In this document: piece after piece, positions 53,831-61,337 of the stretch
Layout of the letters: each line of letters starts with the position of its first letter
Position numbering within the stretch: the first letter of the stretch is position 1
Origin: Streptomyces rishiriensis
GTDB taxonomy: Bacteria > Actinomycetota > Actinomycetes > Streptomycetales > Streptomycetaceae
DNA: 64,000 nucleotides
Assembly (NCBI RefSeq): GCF_030815485.1
Contig: NZ_JAUSWV010000002.1
Coordinates: 8,184,001 to 8,248,000 of the forward strand
Direction: 5' to 3'
The notes under the pieces: model-generated
Told to the model about the DNA's origin: nothing
The model's database searches: none
What the model saw: the letters and a program-made list of their open reading frames with translations, nothing else
Program-made: the position numbers and the translations under genes

Positions 53831-54256
53831 GTGAGCGGACGACGGCGTAGGACAGCTTCGGCCAGGGCACTCCTCGCCGTTTGCCCTCTCGTGGCGGCCC
53901 TCGGCGCGTGCGGCGCTCCCGGTGGGCGCGTCGATGCCGCGTCTTCCGCGGTCACGGCTTTGGAGCGGGCCGTCGGCGAAGGCGACCGGGCAGCGATGTG
54001 CTCGGCGCTGGCCCCGCAGACGCGCAGTGAGGTGGAGGATTCGGAGAAGAAGGTGTGCCCCGACGCCGTCAGCTCGCAGAGCCTCACGGCTGGGGGCCCT
54101 CTCCGCCGTGTGGACGTCTGGGGCCGTCAGGCGCGGGCAGTACTCGCCTCGGACACCCTGTTCCTGTCGCAGTTCCCGGATGGCTGGAAGATCGTCGCCG
54201 CGGGATGCCGGCCCCGACCCGGCCGGCCCTACCAGTGCTCCGTCAAGGGGGACTGA
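53831..54256 (+). CDS. small lipoprotein
   Basis: 141 residues from GTG at 53831, with AAGGG upstream. The signal peptide RRRRTASARALLAVCPLVAALGACG ends in a lipobox with lipid-accepting Cys27. The mature part is small and mixed: VTALERAVGEGDRAAMCSALAPQTRSEVEDSEKKVCPDAVSS and a C-terminal LFLSQFPDGWKIVAAGCRP. Four further Cys may form disulphides. I do not recognise the function. It begins an apparent operon with the short peptide gene (3 bp after its stop) and the DUF6766 gene. Confidence 0.85.
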   Translation: MSGRRRRTASARALLAVCPLVAALGACGAPGGRVDAASSAVTALERAVGEGDRAAMCSALAPQTRSEVEDSEKKVCPDAVSSQSLTAGGPLRRVDVWGRQARAVLASDTLFLSQFPDGWKIVAAGCRPRPGRPYQCSVKGD

Positions 54257-54259
54257 CCC

Positions 54260-54343
54260 GTGCGCACCATGTTCACCCTCTGCCTCACCCTCGTCCTGGG
54301 AGGCCTTGTCTACTTCACCGCCGTGGGGCTGACGCACCGATGA
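54260..54343 (+). CDS. 27-residue hydrophobic peptide
   Basis: GTG at 54260 opens VRTMFTLCLTLVLGGLVYFTA followed by VGLTHR and TGA at 54341-54343. It is a single transmembrane helix with a positive end and would sit in the membrane. It starts 3 bp after the lipoprotein stop, and its own stop overlaps the next start as ATGA. This tight packing and clean codon use argue that it is translated. Small membrane proteins of this kind lie beside DUF6766 genes in other streptomycetes, as I recall. Confidence 0.7.
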   Translation: MRTMFTLCLTLVLGGLVYFTAVGLTHR

Positions 54344-55089
54344 CCGCAGCGAAGAAGCCGGCCCGTCCCAGAGGCACAGGCCATGGTCGGACGCAGCCCA
54401 CAGGCCGCCGTGGGGTGCTCGGGTTCGTGCGGGACAACGGCATGAGCCTGGGGTTCGGTTGTGCCTTCCTGCTCGCTCTGGCAGGACAGGCGATCGCCGG
54501 CTGCGCGGAGTTCAACAACCAGCTCGCCGTCGACGGCCTCGCCCAGGTCGGTTTCCTCGACTACCTCACCTCCTCGGACTTCGCCGTGGACGTCACGGAG
54601 AACTGGCAGTCGGAGTACCTGCAGTTCTTCCTGTACATCTTCGCGACCGTCTGGCTCCTCCAGCGCGGATCCCCGGAGTCGAAGGAGATGGACAAAGCGG
54701 GCCCCGAGTCGGACGAGGACCAGCGGGTGGGCGAGCACGCCGCGCCCGACTCCCCCCGGTGGGCGAGCGCGGGAGGGGTACGCCAGGCCCTGTTCTCCCG
54801 GTCCTTGGGCCTGCTGATGGCAGCGCTGTTCTTCTTCTCCTGGCTGGCTCAGTCCGTCGCGGGCGTCGCCGCCTACAACGAACAGCAGCTCCGACAGCTC
54901 CAAGCCCCCGTCGACTGGGGGCATTACGTCAGTTCTGCCGACTTCTGGAGCCGCAGCCTGCAGAACTGGCAATCCGAATTGCTGGCCGTCGCCTCGATGG
55001 CGATCTTCTCCGTCTACCTGCGCCAGCGCGGATCGCCGGAGTCCAAGCCCGTCGGCGCCCCGCACTCCACCACCGGCCTCGAGGGCTGA
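54340..55089 (+). CDS. DUF6766 membrane protein with internal duplication
   Basis: 249 residues from ATG at 54340. The protein is a tandem repeat: the half from residue 33 (FGCAFLLALAGQAIAGCAEFNNQL...LDYLTSSDFAVDVTENWQSEYLQFFLYIFATVWLLQRGSPESKE) and the half from about 153 (LGLLMAALFFFSWLAQSVAGVAAYNEQQL...WGHYVSSADFWSRSLQNWQSELLAVASMAIFSVYLRQRGSPESK) share the S(S/A)DF...NWQSE...LQRGSPESK pattern. Each half has two helices. Function is unknown. Confidence 0.88.
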   Translation: MTAAKKPARPRGTGHGRTQPTGRRGVLGFVRDNGMSLGFGCAFLLALAGQAIAGCAEFNNQLAVDGLAQVGFLDYLTSSDFAVDVTENWQSEYLQFFLYIFATVWLLQRGSPESKEMDKAGPESDEDQRVGEHAAPDSPRWASAGGVRQALFSRSLGLLMAALFFFSWLAQSVAGVAAYNEQQLRQLQAPVDWGHYVSSADFWSRSLQNWQSELLAVASMAIFSVYLRQRGSPESKPVGAPHSTTGLEG

Positions 55090-55279
55090 ACGGCAGCACA
55101 TCCCGTCCGCGGGCTCCGGACCCCGGGAGGCGACGCCCGACACGGATCGCGGACTCGGACGGCCCAGGCCACCCGTTGTGCCCCGAGTCTTCGAAAGGCC
55201 GTCGAGCGCTTCGGCGGTGGCGGCGCCCCGGGGAGCGAGGTCGCGGACACCACGGCATGGCGTGGGGCCGATGCGTTCT

Positions 55280-56101
55280 TCAGCGGGAGTGGGTCACTGA
55301 CTGTGCCGACGCAAGGAAGTCCCGGACCGCGTCCGCGAAACCAACCGGATCGTTGGCGTACAGGAAGTGGTCCGTCCTCAGCTCGACGAGACGGGTGCCG
55401 GGCCGCCGAGCGGCCATCCGGGCCGCCTGCTCCGCCGACAGCACACCGCCTTCGGCGCCGCGCACCAGCAGCGCCGGGCAGGTGGAGCCGGTCCAGTCGG
55501 CCCAGTGGTCGCCGTGGACCTGCTCCTCGGATTCGTAGATGTCCCTGGGGTGGAAGGGCAGGCCCCAAGCTCCGTCCGGCCGCTCGCGGACGGCGGATTC
55601 GAGGTAGGGGGCGAACGGGCCCAACTGCGCCACGAACGCCTCCCGGCTGGGAGCGGTGCCCTCCGGAAGGTTCAGGACGAACGCCAGCGGGTTGCTGCCG
55701 TCCAGGCCGAGTTCGGCACAGCCCTCGCCGTTGACCAGCGCGGTCACGCGCTCGGGGTGGCGGGCGGCGAACTGATAGGCGTTGATCGCGCCGAGCGAGT
55801 GGCCGAGGAGCGCCGCGCGGTCCAGTTCCAGGTGGTCGAAGAGGGCTTCCACGTCGGCGAGGTAGCCCTCCCGGCTGTAGTCGGCCGCCCGGTCGGAGTC
55901 GCCGTGGCCTCGCTGGTCGAGCGCTATGACCCGCCAGTCCGGGGCGAGGCGGGCGGCGAGATCGGCGTACGACCTGCCTTCGGACATGTGTCCGTGCAGG
56001 GCGAGCAGCGGGCGGCCCGGCCCCCCGAAGTCCACGTAGGACAGGGTGCGGCCGCCGACTGTGAAGGCGGAGCGCTTGGCGTTGGTGTTGGCGGTGTTCA
56101 T
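55280..56101 (-). CDS. alpha/beta hydrolase
   Basis: 273 residues from ATG at 56101. The fold is plain: GRPLLALHGHMSEGRSYADLAARLAPDWRVIALDQRGHGDSDRA, nucleophile elbow LLGHSLGAINAYQFAARHP (Ser in GHSLG), acid Asp region, and a late His in RTDHFLYANDP. It covers the full family length. Substrate unknown; it could be an esterase, lactonase or haloperoxidase-like enzyme. The promoter has overlapping CGTACGTACGT repeats, possibly a regulator site. Confidence 0.93.
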   Translation of the reverse strand: MNTANTNAKRSAFTVGGRTLSYVDFGGPGRPLLALHGHMSEGRSYADLAARLAPDWRVIALDQRGHGDSDRAADYSREGYLADVEALFDHLELDRAALLGHSLGAINAYQFAARHPERVTALVNGEGCAELGLDGSNPLAFVLNLPEGTAPSREAFVAQLGPFAPYLESAVRERPDGAWGLPFHPRDIYESEEQVHGDHWADWTGSTCPALLVRGAEGGVLSAEQAARMAARRPGTRLVELRTDHFLYANDPVGFADAVRDFLASAQSVTHSR

Positions 56102-56602
56102 GGGCTCACCGTAGGCGATATCTATACGAGCGTACAAGACGTACGTACGTGTAATACGGGCGTATGAACGTTGGTGTCGAGCGGTCGGTCTGTGCGGCCG
56201 GTCACCGGTGTCTCCTGGAGACGGAGCCGCCGACAGGCGTCGACGAGGGTCGCCTCGAAGCCCGACGGAGCCTTGGCGTCAGACGCTTCGAAGCCCTGTC
56301 GGCCTGCTCTCCCCGAGGCGCACCTCGGCACCCCTCATTTCCTGGGGCTCCTCGAAAGGCCGGGCTGTGTGATCGTGTGGCGAGCGCTGATTCATTTCCG
56401 AAACCGGCGTTGCGGTATGTCATCCCGCCCCGGCGGTGGGGCGGTGTCGGCCGCGCTTCCCGCCGCCGTCCGTGCCCGGTCCGGCGGCATTCCCGCCCTG
56501 CCTGCTCGGGGGCGAGTAATGCCGGGAACGAGGGGAACTCGGGGCATGAAAAAGGCGAGGAATCCGGGGGCAGTGAAGGTCTGGGAGAATGGAGATGTAT
56601 TC
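56102..56602. other. 501-bp interval without a supported gene
   Basis: Frames here lack bias or homology. GTACGTACGT at 56141-56150 lies in the hydrolase promoter. Upstream of the PRC gene the sequence is purine-rich with GGGGAACTCGGGGC. One short Lys- and Ser-rich open frame exists but is not convincing. Confidence 0.5.
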
Positions 56603-56953
56603 GTGAGCGCTGATATGTGGGGCTACCAGCCGATGGCCGGATACACGACCGGCAGCAGTCTGATCGGCTACAAGGTCGAAGCCACGGACGGAAGCATCGG
56701 CAAGGTCGACAAGCACTCCGACGACGTCGGGACTTCGCATCTCGTGGTCGACACCGGGGTGTGGATCTTCGGCAAGCACGTCCTGATCCCGGCGGGCCTC
56801 GTCAGCGGCATCGACACAGCGGGCGAGACGATCTACGTCGACCGGACCAAGGAGCAGATCAAGAACGCTCCCGAATTCGACAAGGAAAAGCACACCGGGG
56901 ACCCGGGCTATCACGAGGTGATCGGCGGCTACTACGGGAGCCACCGGGCCTAG
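56603..56953 (+). CDS. PRC-barrel domain protein
   Basis: 116 residues from GTG at 56603, with GGAG upstream. The PRC-barrel is MAGYTTGSSLIGYKVEATDGSIGKVDKHSDDVGTSHLVVDTGVWIFGKHVLIPAGLVSGIDTAGETIYVDRTKEQIKNAPEF, then the typical GDPGYHEVIGGYYG tail. PRC barrels bind RNA, photosystem partners or other proteins. The single-domain type is abundant in streptomycetes and appears stress-induced in some; its role here is unknown. Confidence 0.92.
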   Translation: MSADMWGYQPMAGYTTGSSLIGYKVEATDGSIGKVDKHSDDVGTSHLVVDTGVWIFGKHVLIPAGLVSGIDTAGETIYVDRTKEQIKNAPEFDKEKHTGDPGYHEVIGGYYGSHRA

Positions 56954-57047
56954 GTCTCATAGGCCTCATATGCCACAGCGTGCGTCTCCGTGTGGAATCG
57001 CAGGAGGGTGTCGAGGCAGGTCGCCCGGACCGGCCGACAGCATCGTA

Positions 57048-57079
57048 CGAAGGCCCCGGACCGTGGTCCGGGGCCTTCG
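57048..57079. terminator. strong bidirectional hairpin
   Basis: CGAAGGCCCCGGACC (57048-57062) and GGTCCGGGGCCTTCG (57065-57079) form a perfect 15-bp stem with a 2-nt loop. It is 95 nt after the PRC stop and 7 nt past the stop of the minus-strand fragment at 57086. Confidence 0.8.
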
Positions 57080-57085
57080 GTGGTC

Positions 57086-57193
57086 TCAACCGCTCAAGCG
57101 GCTGCGCAGCAACTGCTTGCCGAACTCGGCTCCCTTACGGCTGTCGGCCTGCGCCTTGCCGAAGAGTTCGGCGAGTTCGCTGTCGCCCTCCCG
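57086..57193 (-). pseudogene. C-terminal fragment of an unknown gene
   Basis: The minus strand reads SQREGDSELAELFGKAQADS, then RKGAEFGKQLLRSRLSG and a stop 7 nt from the hairpin at 57048-57079. The segment is a strongly charged helix with normal codon bias. Upstream in this frame no ATG or GTG occurs before the frame enters the GNAT promoter and start. The terminator suggests a real gene end, and the missing 5' part suggests a remnant. Confidence 0.45.
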
Positions 57194-57311
57194 CTGTGAG
57201 CATCGACCCCCGGCCGTGCCTCGGTGCGCTGCGTGCCGGCCGCGGAACGTGGCGTCCGCCCCGGTGCTTATTGGTTTGCCGCCGATAGTTGCGGTCGGAT
57301 AGGAAGCTTGC

Positions 57312-57854
57312 ATGCTCAGGGGCAACAAGGTCGGGCTCAGGGCCCGGCACGAGGACGACATCCCGATCCTGCGGGCCGAGCTCTACGACGACGTGGTCAA
57401 CTCCTCACGCTCAGAAGCCGGGCCGTGGCGGCCGATCACGCCCGGCTCGAAGGATCCACGGCTCGTGGCGGACGACAAGGAGCAGGGGCACGTCAAGTTC
57501 TCCGTGGTGGAGCTGGAGGGCGACACCCTGGTCGGCACGGCTGCGCTGTGGGGCATCGACAACCACAACCGGTCCGCGCACATCGGGATGGGGCTGTTGC
57601 CGTCCTCCCGCGGAAAGGGATACGGCACCGAAGTGGTCGCGGTGCTGTGCCACTACGGTTTCGTCGTGCGCGGCCTGCAGCGGATACAGATCGAGACGCT
57701 GTCGGACAATGCCGCGATGCTGCGTTCCGCTCAGCGCAGCGGCTTCGTCCGCGAGGGCGTGCTGCGCTCCTCGGCATGGGTGATGGGCGAGTTTCTGGAC
57801 GAGGTGGTGCTCGGGCTCCTGGCCCAGGACTGGAAGCCCGCCTCGATGGGCTAG
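57312..57854 (+). CDS. GNAT-family N-acetyltransferase
   Basis: 180 residues from ATG at 57312, with AGGAAGC upstream. The RimJ/RimL-like type shows as GLRARHEDDIPILRAELYDDVVNSS, HIGMGLLPSSRGKGYGTEVVAVLCHYGFVVRGLQRIQIETLSDNAAMLRSAQRSGFVREGVLR. The acetyl-CoA loop RGKGYGTE and the NxxMxR segment are intact. The acceptor is unknown; such proteins acetylate N-termini, amines or antibiotics. Confidence 0.94.
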   Translation: MLRGNKVGLRARHEDDIPILRAELYDDVVNSSRSEAGPWRPITPGSKDPRLVADDKEQGHVKFSVVELEGDTLVGTAALWGIDNHNRSAHIGMGLLPSSRGKGYGTEVVAVLCHYGFVVRGLQRIQIETLSDNAAMLRSAQRSGFVREGVLRSSAWVMGEFLDEVVLGLLAQDWKPASMG

Positions 57855-58088
57855 GCAGCCGCCGGATTGACAAAGACGTTCACTCGTCCCGCCTCTGACG
57901 TGCCGTCACCGCAGAGTGGTCGCGTGCACCGCGTTCCGACACAACGGCTGCGGCCGTCGGACCGGCATCGGCCGCCTTGCATCGCACGGGCCGCAACGTC
58001 CCGCCATCAAGCCGGTGCATCGCCCTTGCGCGACTCACGTTATGCGACGCATCACTTCCGGAGTGCCGTGCGTCGGGCATGCGCCATC

Positions 58089-58799
58089 ATGATCGGAATG
58101 GACGCTCGTTTCCTCGGCATCGCCGAGCTGGCCGAAGTCCCGTCCGTGGCGGTCGTGGTCGACGTCATGCGCGCCTTCACCGTGGCCGCCTGGGCCTTTG
58201 CCCAGGGAGCGGAGAAGATCGTTCTCGCTGAGTCGCTTGAGGAAGCCCTGGCACTCAAGGCTCGCCACCCGGATTGGGTGGCGCTCAAAGACGGTCCGCC
58301 CGCGCCCGGGTTCGACGCCGTCAACTCGCCGGGCCTGCTGCGGTCCGTTGACGTCGGCGGACGGACCGTTGTGCAGAAGACCACGGCCGGGACGGTCGGC
58401 GCCCTCGCGGCCAAGGAGGCGTCGCTGGTGCTGTGCGCCGGCTTCGTCGTGGCGGAGGCAACGGCTCGGTTCCTGCGGACGCGCAAGAGTGACAGTGTCA
58501 CCTTCGTGGTCACCGGTGAAGAGGGCCGGGCCGATGAAGATCTGGCGTGTGCTCAGTACATCGCTCGGAGAGTCACCGGGGCTGAGACGGATGCCGGCGA
58601 GTTCCTCCGCCGCGCTGCCGAGTCCCGCGCCGCTGCGGAACTGGCGGAGGGCGTGCGTCAAGGAGTCCACCCTGACGACGTTGCGCTCTGCCTCGAGGTG
58701 AACCGATTTCCCTTCGCCATGGCGGCCACCTTGGACAGTTCGCTCATGGTGCTCCGTCCTTGCGCCGTGCCTTCGCTGAACGACGAGGCCCTGATCTGA
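58089..58799 (+). CDS. 2-phosphosulfolactate phosphatase-family protein (ComB-like)
   Basis: 236 residues from ATG at 58089; ATG at 58098 is possible, and neither has a clear ribosome site. Conserved ComB parts are VAVVVDVMRAFTVAAWAFAQGAEKIVLAESLEEALAL, the KTTAGTVGA loop, SLVLCAGFVVAEATARFL, and VTFVVTGEEGRADEDLACAQYIA. The family removes phosphate from 2-phosphosulfolactate in coenzyme M synthesis. Streptomycetes lack that pathway, so another phosphatase substrate is likely. Confidence 0.9.
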   Translation: MIGMDARFLGIAELAEVPSVAVVVDVMRAFTVAAWAFAQGAEKIVLAESLEEALALKARHPDWVALKDGPPAPGFDAVNSPGLLRSVDVGGRTVVQKTTAGTVGALAAKEASLVLCAGFVVAEATARFLRTRKSDSVTFVVTGEEGRADEDLACAQYIARRVTGAETDAGEFLRRAAESRAAAELAEGVRQGVHPDDVALCLEVNRFPFAMAATLDSSLMVLRPCAVPSLNDEALI

Positions 58800-59198
58800 T
58801 CGCTGGTGAGGTCCGACTTGCGCCACGTCCGCGGCGGCCGCACGTGCCACGTCACGCCCGTTCGGTCACGGCCGTTCGGTCATTCCCGTTCGGTCAGGGG
58901 CCCTTGCGCTGGGGGGAGTGCGTCGAAATGCCGTCGCCCGGCTCCATCGCCTTTCGTGCCGGGCCGCTTTCGCGCCGGGCCTCCGGGGGCTACTGTTCCG
59001 GTGCAGCGAGTGACACACGAGGAGCCAAAGTCATGATCGGTCGCCCGAGCGCGCGTTGACGTCGTAGGCCGCCACCGGCCCGTCATCGCGTGCTGCCCTT
59101 GATGTTGCGGCACAGCGAACCTTCCCTGCCCGGACCTTCGGTGCGTCTGTCGTGCGCTCGACGGCGGGTGCTTCGTTGTCGGCAAGCCAAGGATCCTC
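58800..59198. other. 399-bp interval without a supported gene
   Basis: Only very short frames occur. One of them, ATG at 59033 after GAGGAG, would give an 8-residue peptide ending in TGA. Three 10-bp direct repeats lie at 58859-58896 and are listed separately. Confidence 0.5.
58859..58896. repeat. three direct copies of CGTTCGGTCA, 14-bp period
   Basis: Exact 10-bp copies start at 58859, 58873 and 58887. The spacing is a little over one helical turn. They may be a regulator-binding array or a short tandem duplication. Confidence 0.75.
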
Positions 59199-60581
59199 GT
59201 GCCGTCCGCTTCTTCTTCTTGTGTATCCGGTTCCGGTCGCCCTGTTCCGTCAAGCCTGTGGCGCGACGGCGACTTCCGCAGACTCTGGCTCGGCCAGGCG
59301 GTCTCTCAACTCGGCGAACACGCAAGCCTGGTCGTGCTGCCGCTCTTCGCGGTCCTGACGCTCGACGCCGGTGCCGGCCAGTTGGGCGCGCTGCGCGCGG
59401 CAGGACAGGCGCCGATCCTGTTGCTCTCGCTCTTCGTCGGCGCTTGGGTGGACGGGTGGCGGACGCGCACGGTGATGGTGCTGACGGACGTCGGCCGGAC
59501 CCTGACCCTGGGCGCCGCCGCCGTGGCCGGCCTCCTCGGTTGGCTCGGGCTGCCCGCGCTGTTCGTGGTCGCCTTCGCCGTCGGGGCCCTGTCCGTGTTC
59601 TTCGACGTGGCATACCAGGCGTCTCTCGTACGGCTGGTGCGACGTGATCAGCTGGTGCGGAGCAACAGTGTGCTGGAGGGCAGCCGGTCCGCGGCCCAGA
59701 TCGGTGGTCCCGCCCTGGGCGGCACGTTGGTGTCCCTGCTGTCGGCGCCTATCGCCATCGCCTCCAGCGCGCTGTTCTTCGCGCTGTCGTTCCTGTCGAT
59801 CCGAGGGATCCGTAGGGACGAACCCATCCCGAGAGGTTCGGAACGCCCCGCTCGTATGTGCCGGCGGATCCATGAGGGCCTCCGGTTCGTCATCAGCGAC
59901 ACCTCGCTGCGGGCCGTGTGTCTCGCCTCGGCCGCCTTCCAGTTCTCCTTCGCGGCCGTGATGACCGTCTATGTGCTCTTCCTTCCGCGGGAACTGCAGC
60001 TGTCAGGCACTGCCGTCGGGCTGGCACTCGCGGCGACGGGACCGGGCGCGCTCCTGGGCTCCGTACTGGCCGCACGCCTGCCGAACCGGTTCGCGTACGG
60101 CCCCGTACTCGTGACCGCGGCGGCACTCGGCGACGGCGCGTTCCTGTGCGTGCCCGCGCTGCACGGCCCCTCTGCCGTAACGGTGCTCGCTCTCCTGGCC
60201 GTCAGCTTCGTGTTCGGGATCGGCGGCCAGCTGGTGACGGTCACGGTCATGGCCGTCCGACAGGCCGTCACTCCGGAAGGAATGCAGGGCCGTGCGGCCG
60301 CGACGATCACCTTCGTCGGCATGGGGTCGACCCCGCTCGGTTCTCTGCTCGGCGGATTCCTCGCGGCGGAGTGGGGGTTGCGCACCAGCCTGCTGGTGAC
60401 GGCCGCAGGCATGCTGCTGTCCCCTGTGGTGATGGCCTTGTCCCCGCTCGCCCGACTGGGACGGGAGCTTCCGGCCTCCCGGGAGGCCACGGCGACGACG
60501 GCCGGCCAGCCGGAACTGCATGAATCGGCCCTCCGTACGACGAGCAGTCGCCACCGGGCGCCACGAGGCGACGCCAGGTGA
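59199..60581 (+). CDS. MFS transporter (EntS/MFS_3-like)
   Basis: 460 residues from GTG at 59199. Twelve helices. The N-terminal DFRRLWLGQAVSQLGEHASLVVLPLFAV and the loop after helix 2 (VGAWVDGWRTRTVMVLTDVGRTL) are typical of this MFS group, as are VRRDQLVRSNSVLEGSRSAAQIGGPALGG and SFVFGIGGQLVTVTVMAVRQAVTPEGMQGRAAATITFVGMGSTPLGSLLGG. Related proteins export siderophores or macrolides; the substrate here is unknown. The C-terminal about 45 residues are hydrophilic. Confidence 0.94.
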   Translation: MPSASSSCVSGSGRPVPSSLWRDGDFRRLWLGQAVSQLGEHASLVVLPLFAVLTLDAGAGQLGALRAAGQAPILLLSLFVGAWVDGWRTRTVMVLTDVGRTLTLGAAAVAGLLGWLGLPALFVVAFAVGALSVFFDVAYQASLVRLVRRDQLVRSNSVLEGSRSAAQIGGPALGGTLVSLLSAPIAIASSALFFALSFLSIRGIRRDEPIPRGSERPARMCRRIHEGLRFVISDTSLRAVCLASAAFQFSFAAVMTVYVLFLPRELQLSGTAVGLALAATGPGALLGSVLAARLPNRFAYGPVLVTAAALGDGAFLCVPALHGPSAVTVLALLAVSFVFGIGGQLVTVTVMAVRQAVTPEGMQGRAAATITFVGMGSTPLGSLLGGFLAAEWGLRTSLLVTAAGMLLSPVVMALSPLARLGRELPASREATATTAGQPELHESALRTTSSRHRAPRGDAR

Positions 60582-60699
60582 CGCCGGGTCACGTCGACGT
60601 CGCGACTCACCTTGAGCGCCGAGCCGTTGCTGCCGCTGCCGCTGCCGCCGTAGGTCATCCGATGCTCCTGCCCGGCGGGCGTGCGATAGGTTGCCCGTC

Positions 60700-61248
60700 A
60701 TGGCTGAGCTCGGACCCGGCGCCTGGCCGCCTGCCCCGATCAGGACCGAGCGGCTCGTGCTCCGTGAGTCCGAGGCTCGGGACCGTGCGGCGTTCATCGA
60801 GCTGTTCGCCTCGCCGGAGGTGGGCGTCTACATCGGTGGCCCTCGACCGCGTGACGAGCTGCAACGCGCGGTGCCTGAGGTACCCGGGCGGCGCCCCGGC
60901 CTTTTCGTGATCGAGCTCGACGGAGCGATGATCGGCACCGTCGAGCTCAACCGGCGTGACGCGGAGCATCGCAGTCATGTCCGCCCGGATGCCGGGGAGG
61001 CCGAACTCGGCTACCTGTTCCGGCCAGAGGTTTGGGGACGCGGGTACGCCGCCGAGGCGTGTGCGGCGGCGCTCGGCTGGTTCGCCGACACGCATCCCGG
61101 TCAGCCGGTGGCGCTCTGCACCCAGACTGCCAACGACCGCTCGATGCGCCTCGCGGCGAAGCTGGGGTTCACCGAGGTGCAACGGTTCGAGGAGTGGGGC
61201 GCCGAGCAGTGGTTCGGCGTGTGGTCCTCGGTCACGCCGTCCGGTTGA
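60700..61248 (+). CDS. GNAT-family N-acetyltransferase
   Basis: 182 residues from ATG at 60700. The RimJ/L-type fold is RTERLVLRESEARDRAAFIELFASPEVGVYIGG, LFVIELDGAMIGTVELNRRD, ELGYLFRPEVWGRGYAAEACAAALGWFADTHPGQPVALCTQTANDRSMRLAAKLGFTEVQRFEEWG. The CoA loop WGRGYAAEA is intact, and the NDRSMRLAAKLGF motif completes the site. No evidence for its acceptor. It follows the MFS gene by 118 bp on the same strand. Confidence 0.95.
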   Translation: MAELGPGAWPPAPIRTERLVLRESEARDRAAFIELFASPEVGVYIGGPRPRDELQRAVPEVPGRRPGLFVIELDGAMIGTVELNRRDAEHRSHVRPDAGEAELGYLFRPEVWGRGYAAEACAAALGWFADTHPGQPVALCTQTANDRSMRLAAKLGFTEVQRFEEWGAEQWFGVWSSVTPSG

Positions 61249-61337
61249 GCTCCTGTTCGGCGACAGGGATCCACGAGGCCATGGATGGGTCGAAGGCCCG
61301 TGCGCGCCACATGTGCGGCGCGCACATGTGAAGACCC

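Noticed and set aside
56164..56613. 149-codon plus-strand frame before the PRC gene
   Set aside because: Arginine- and serine-rich with no family pattern; probably noise.
59033..59059. 8-codon leader peptide after GAGGAG
   Set aside because: Too short to support, and no attenuator hairpin is evident between it and the MFS gene.
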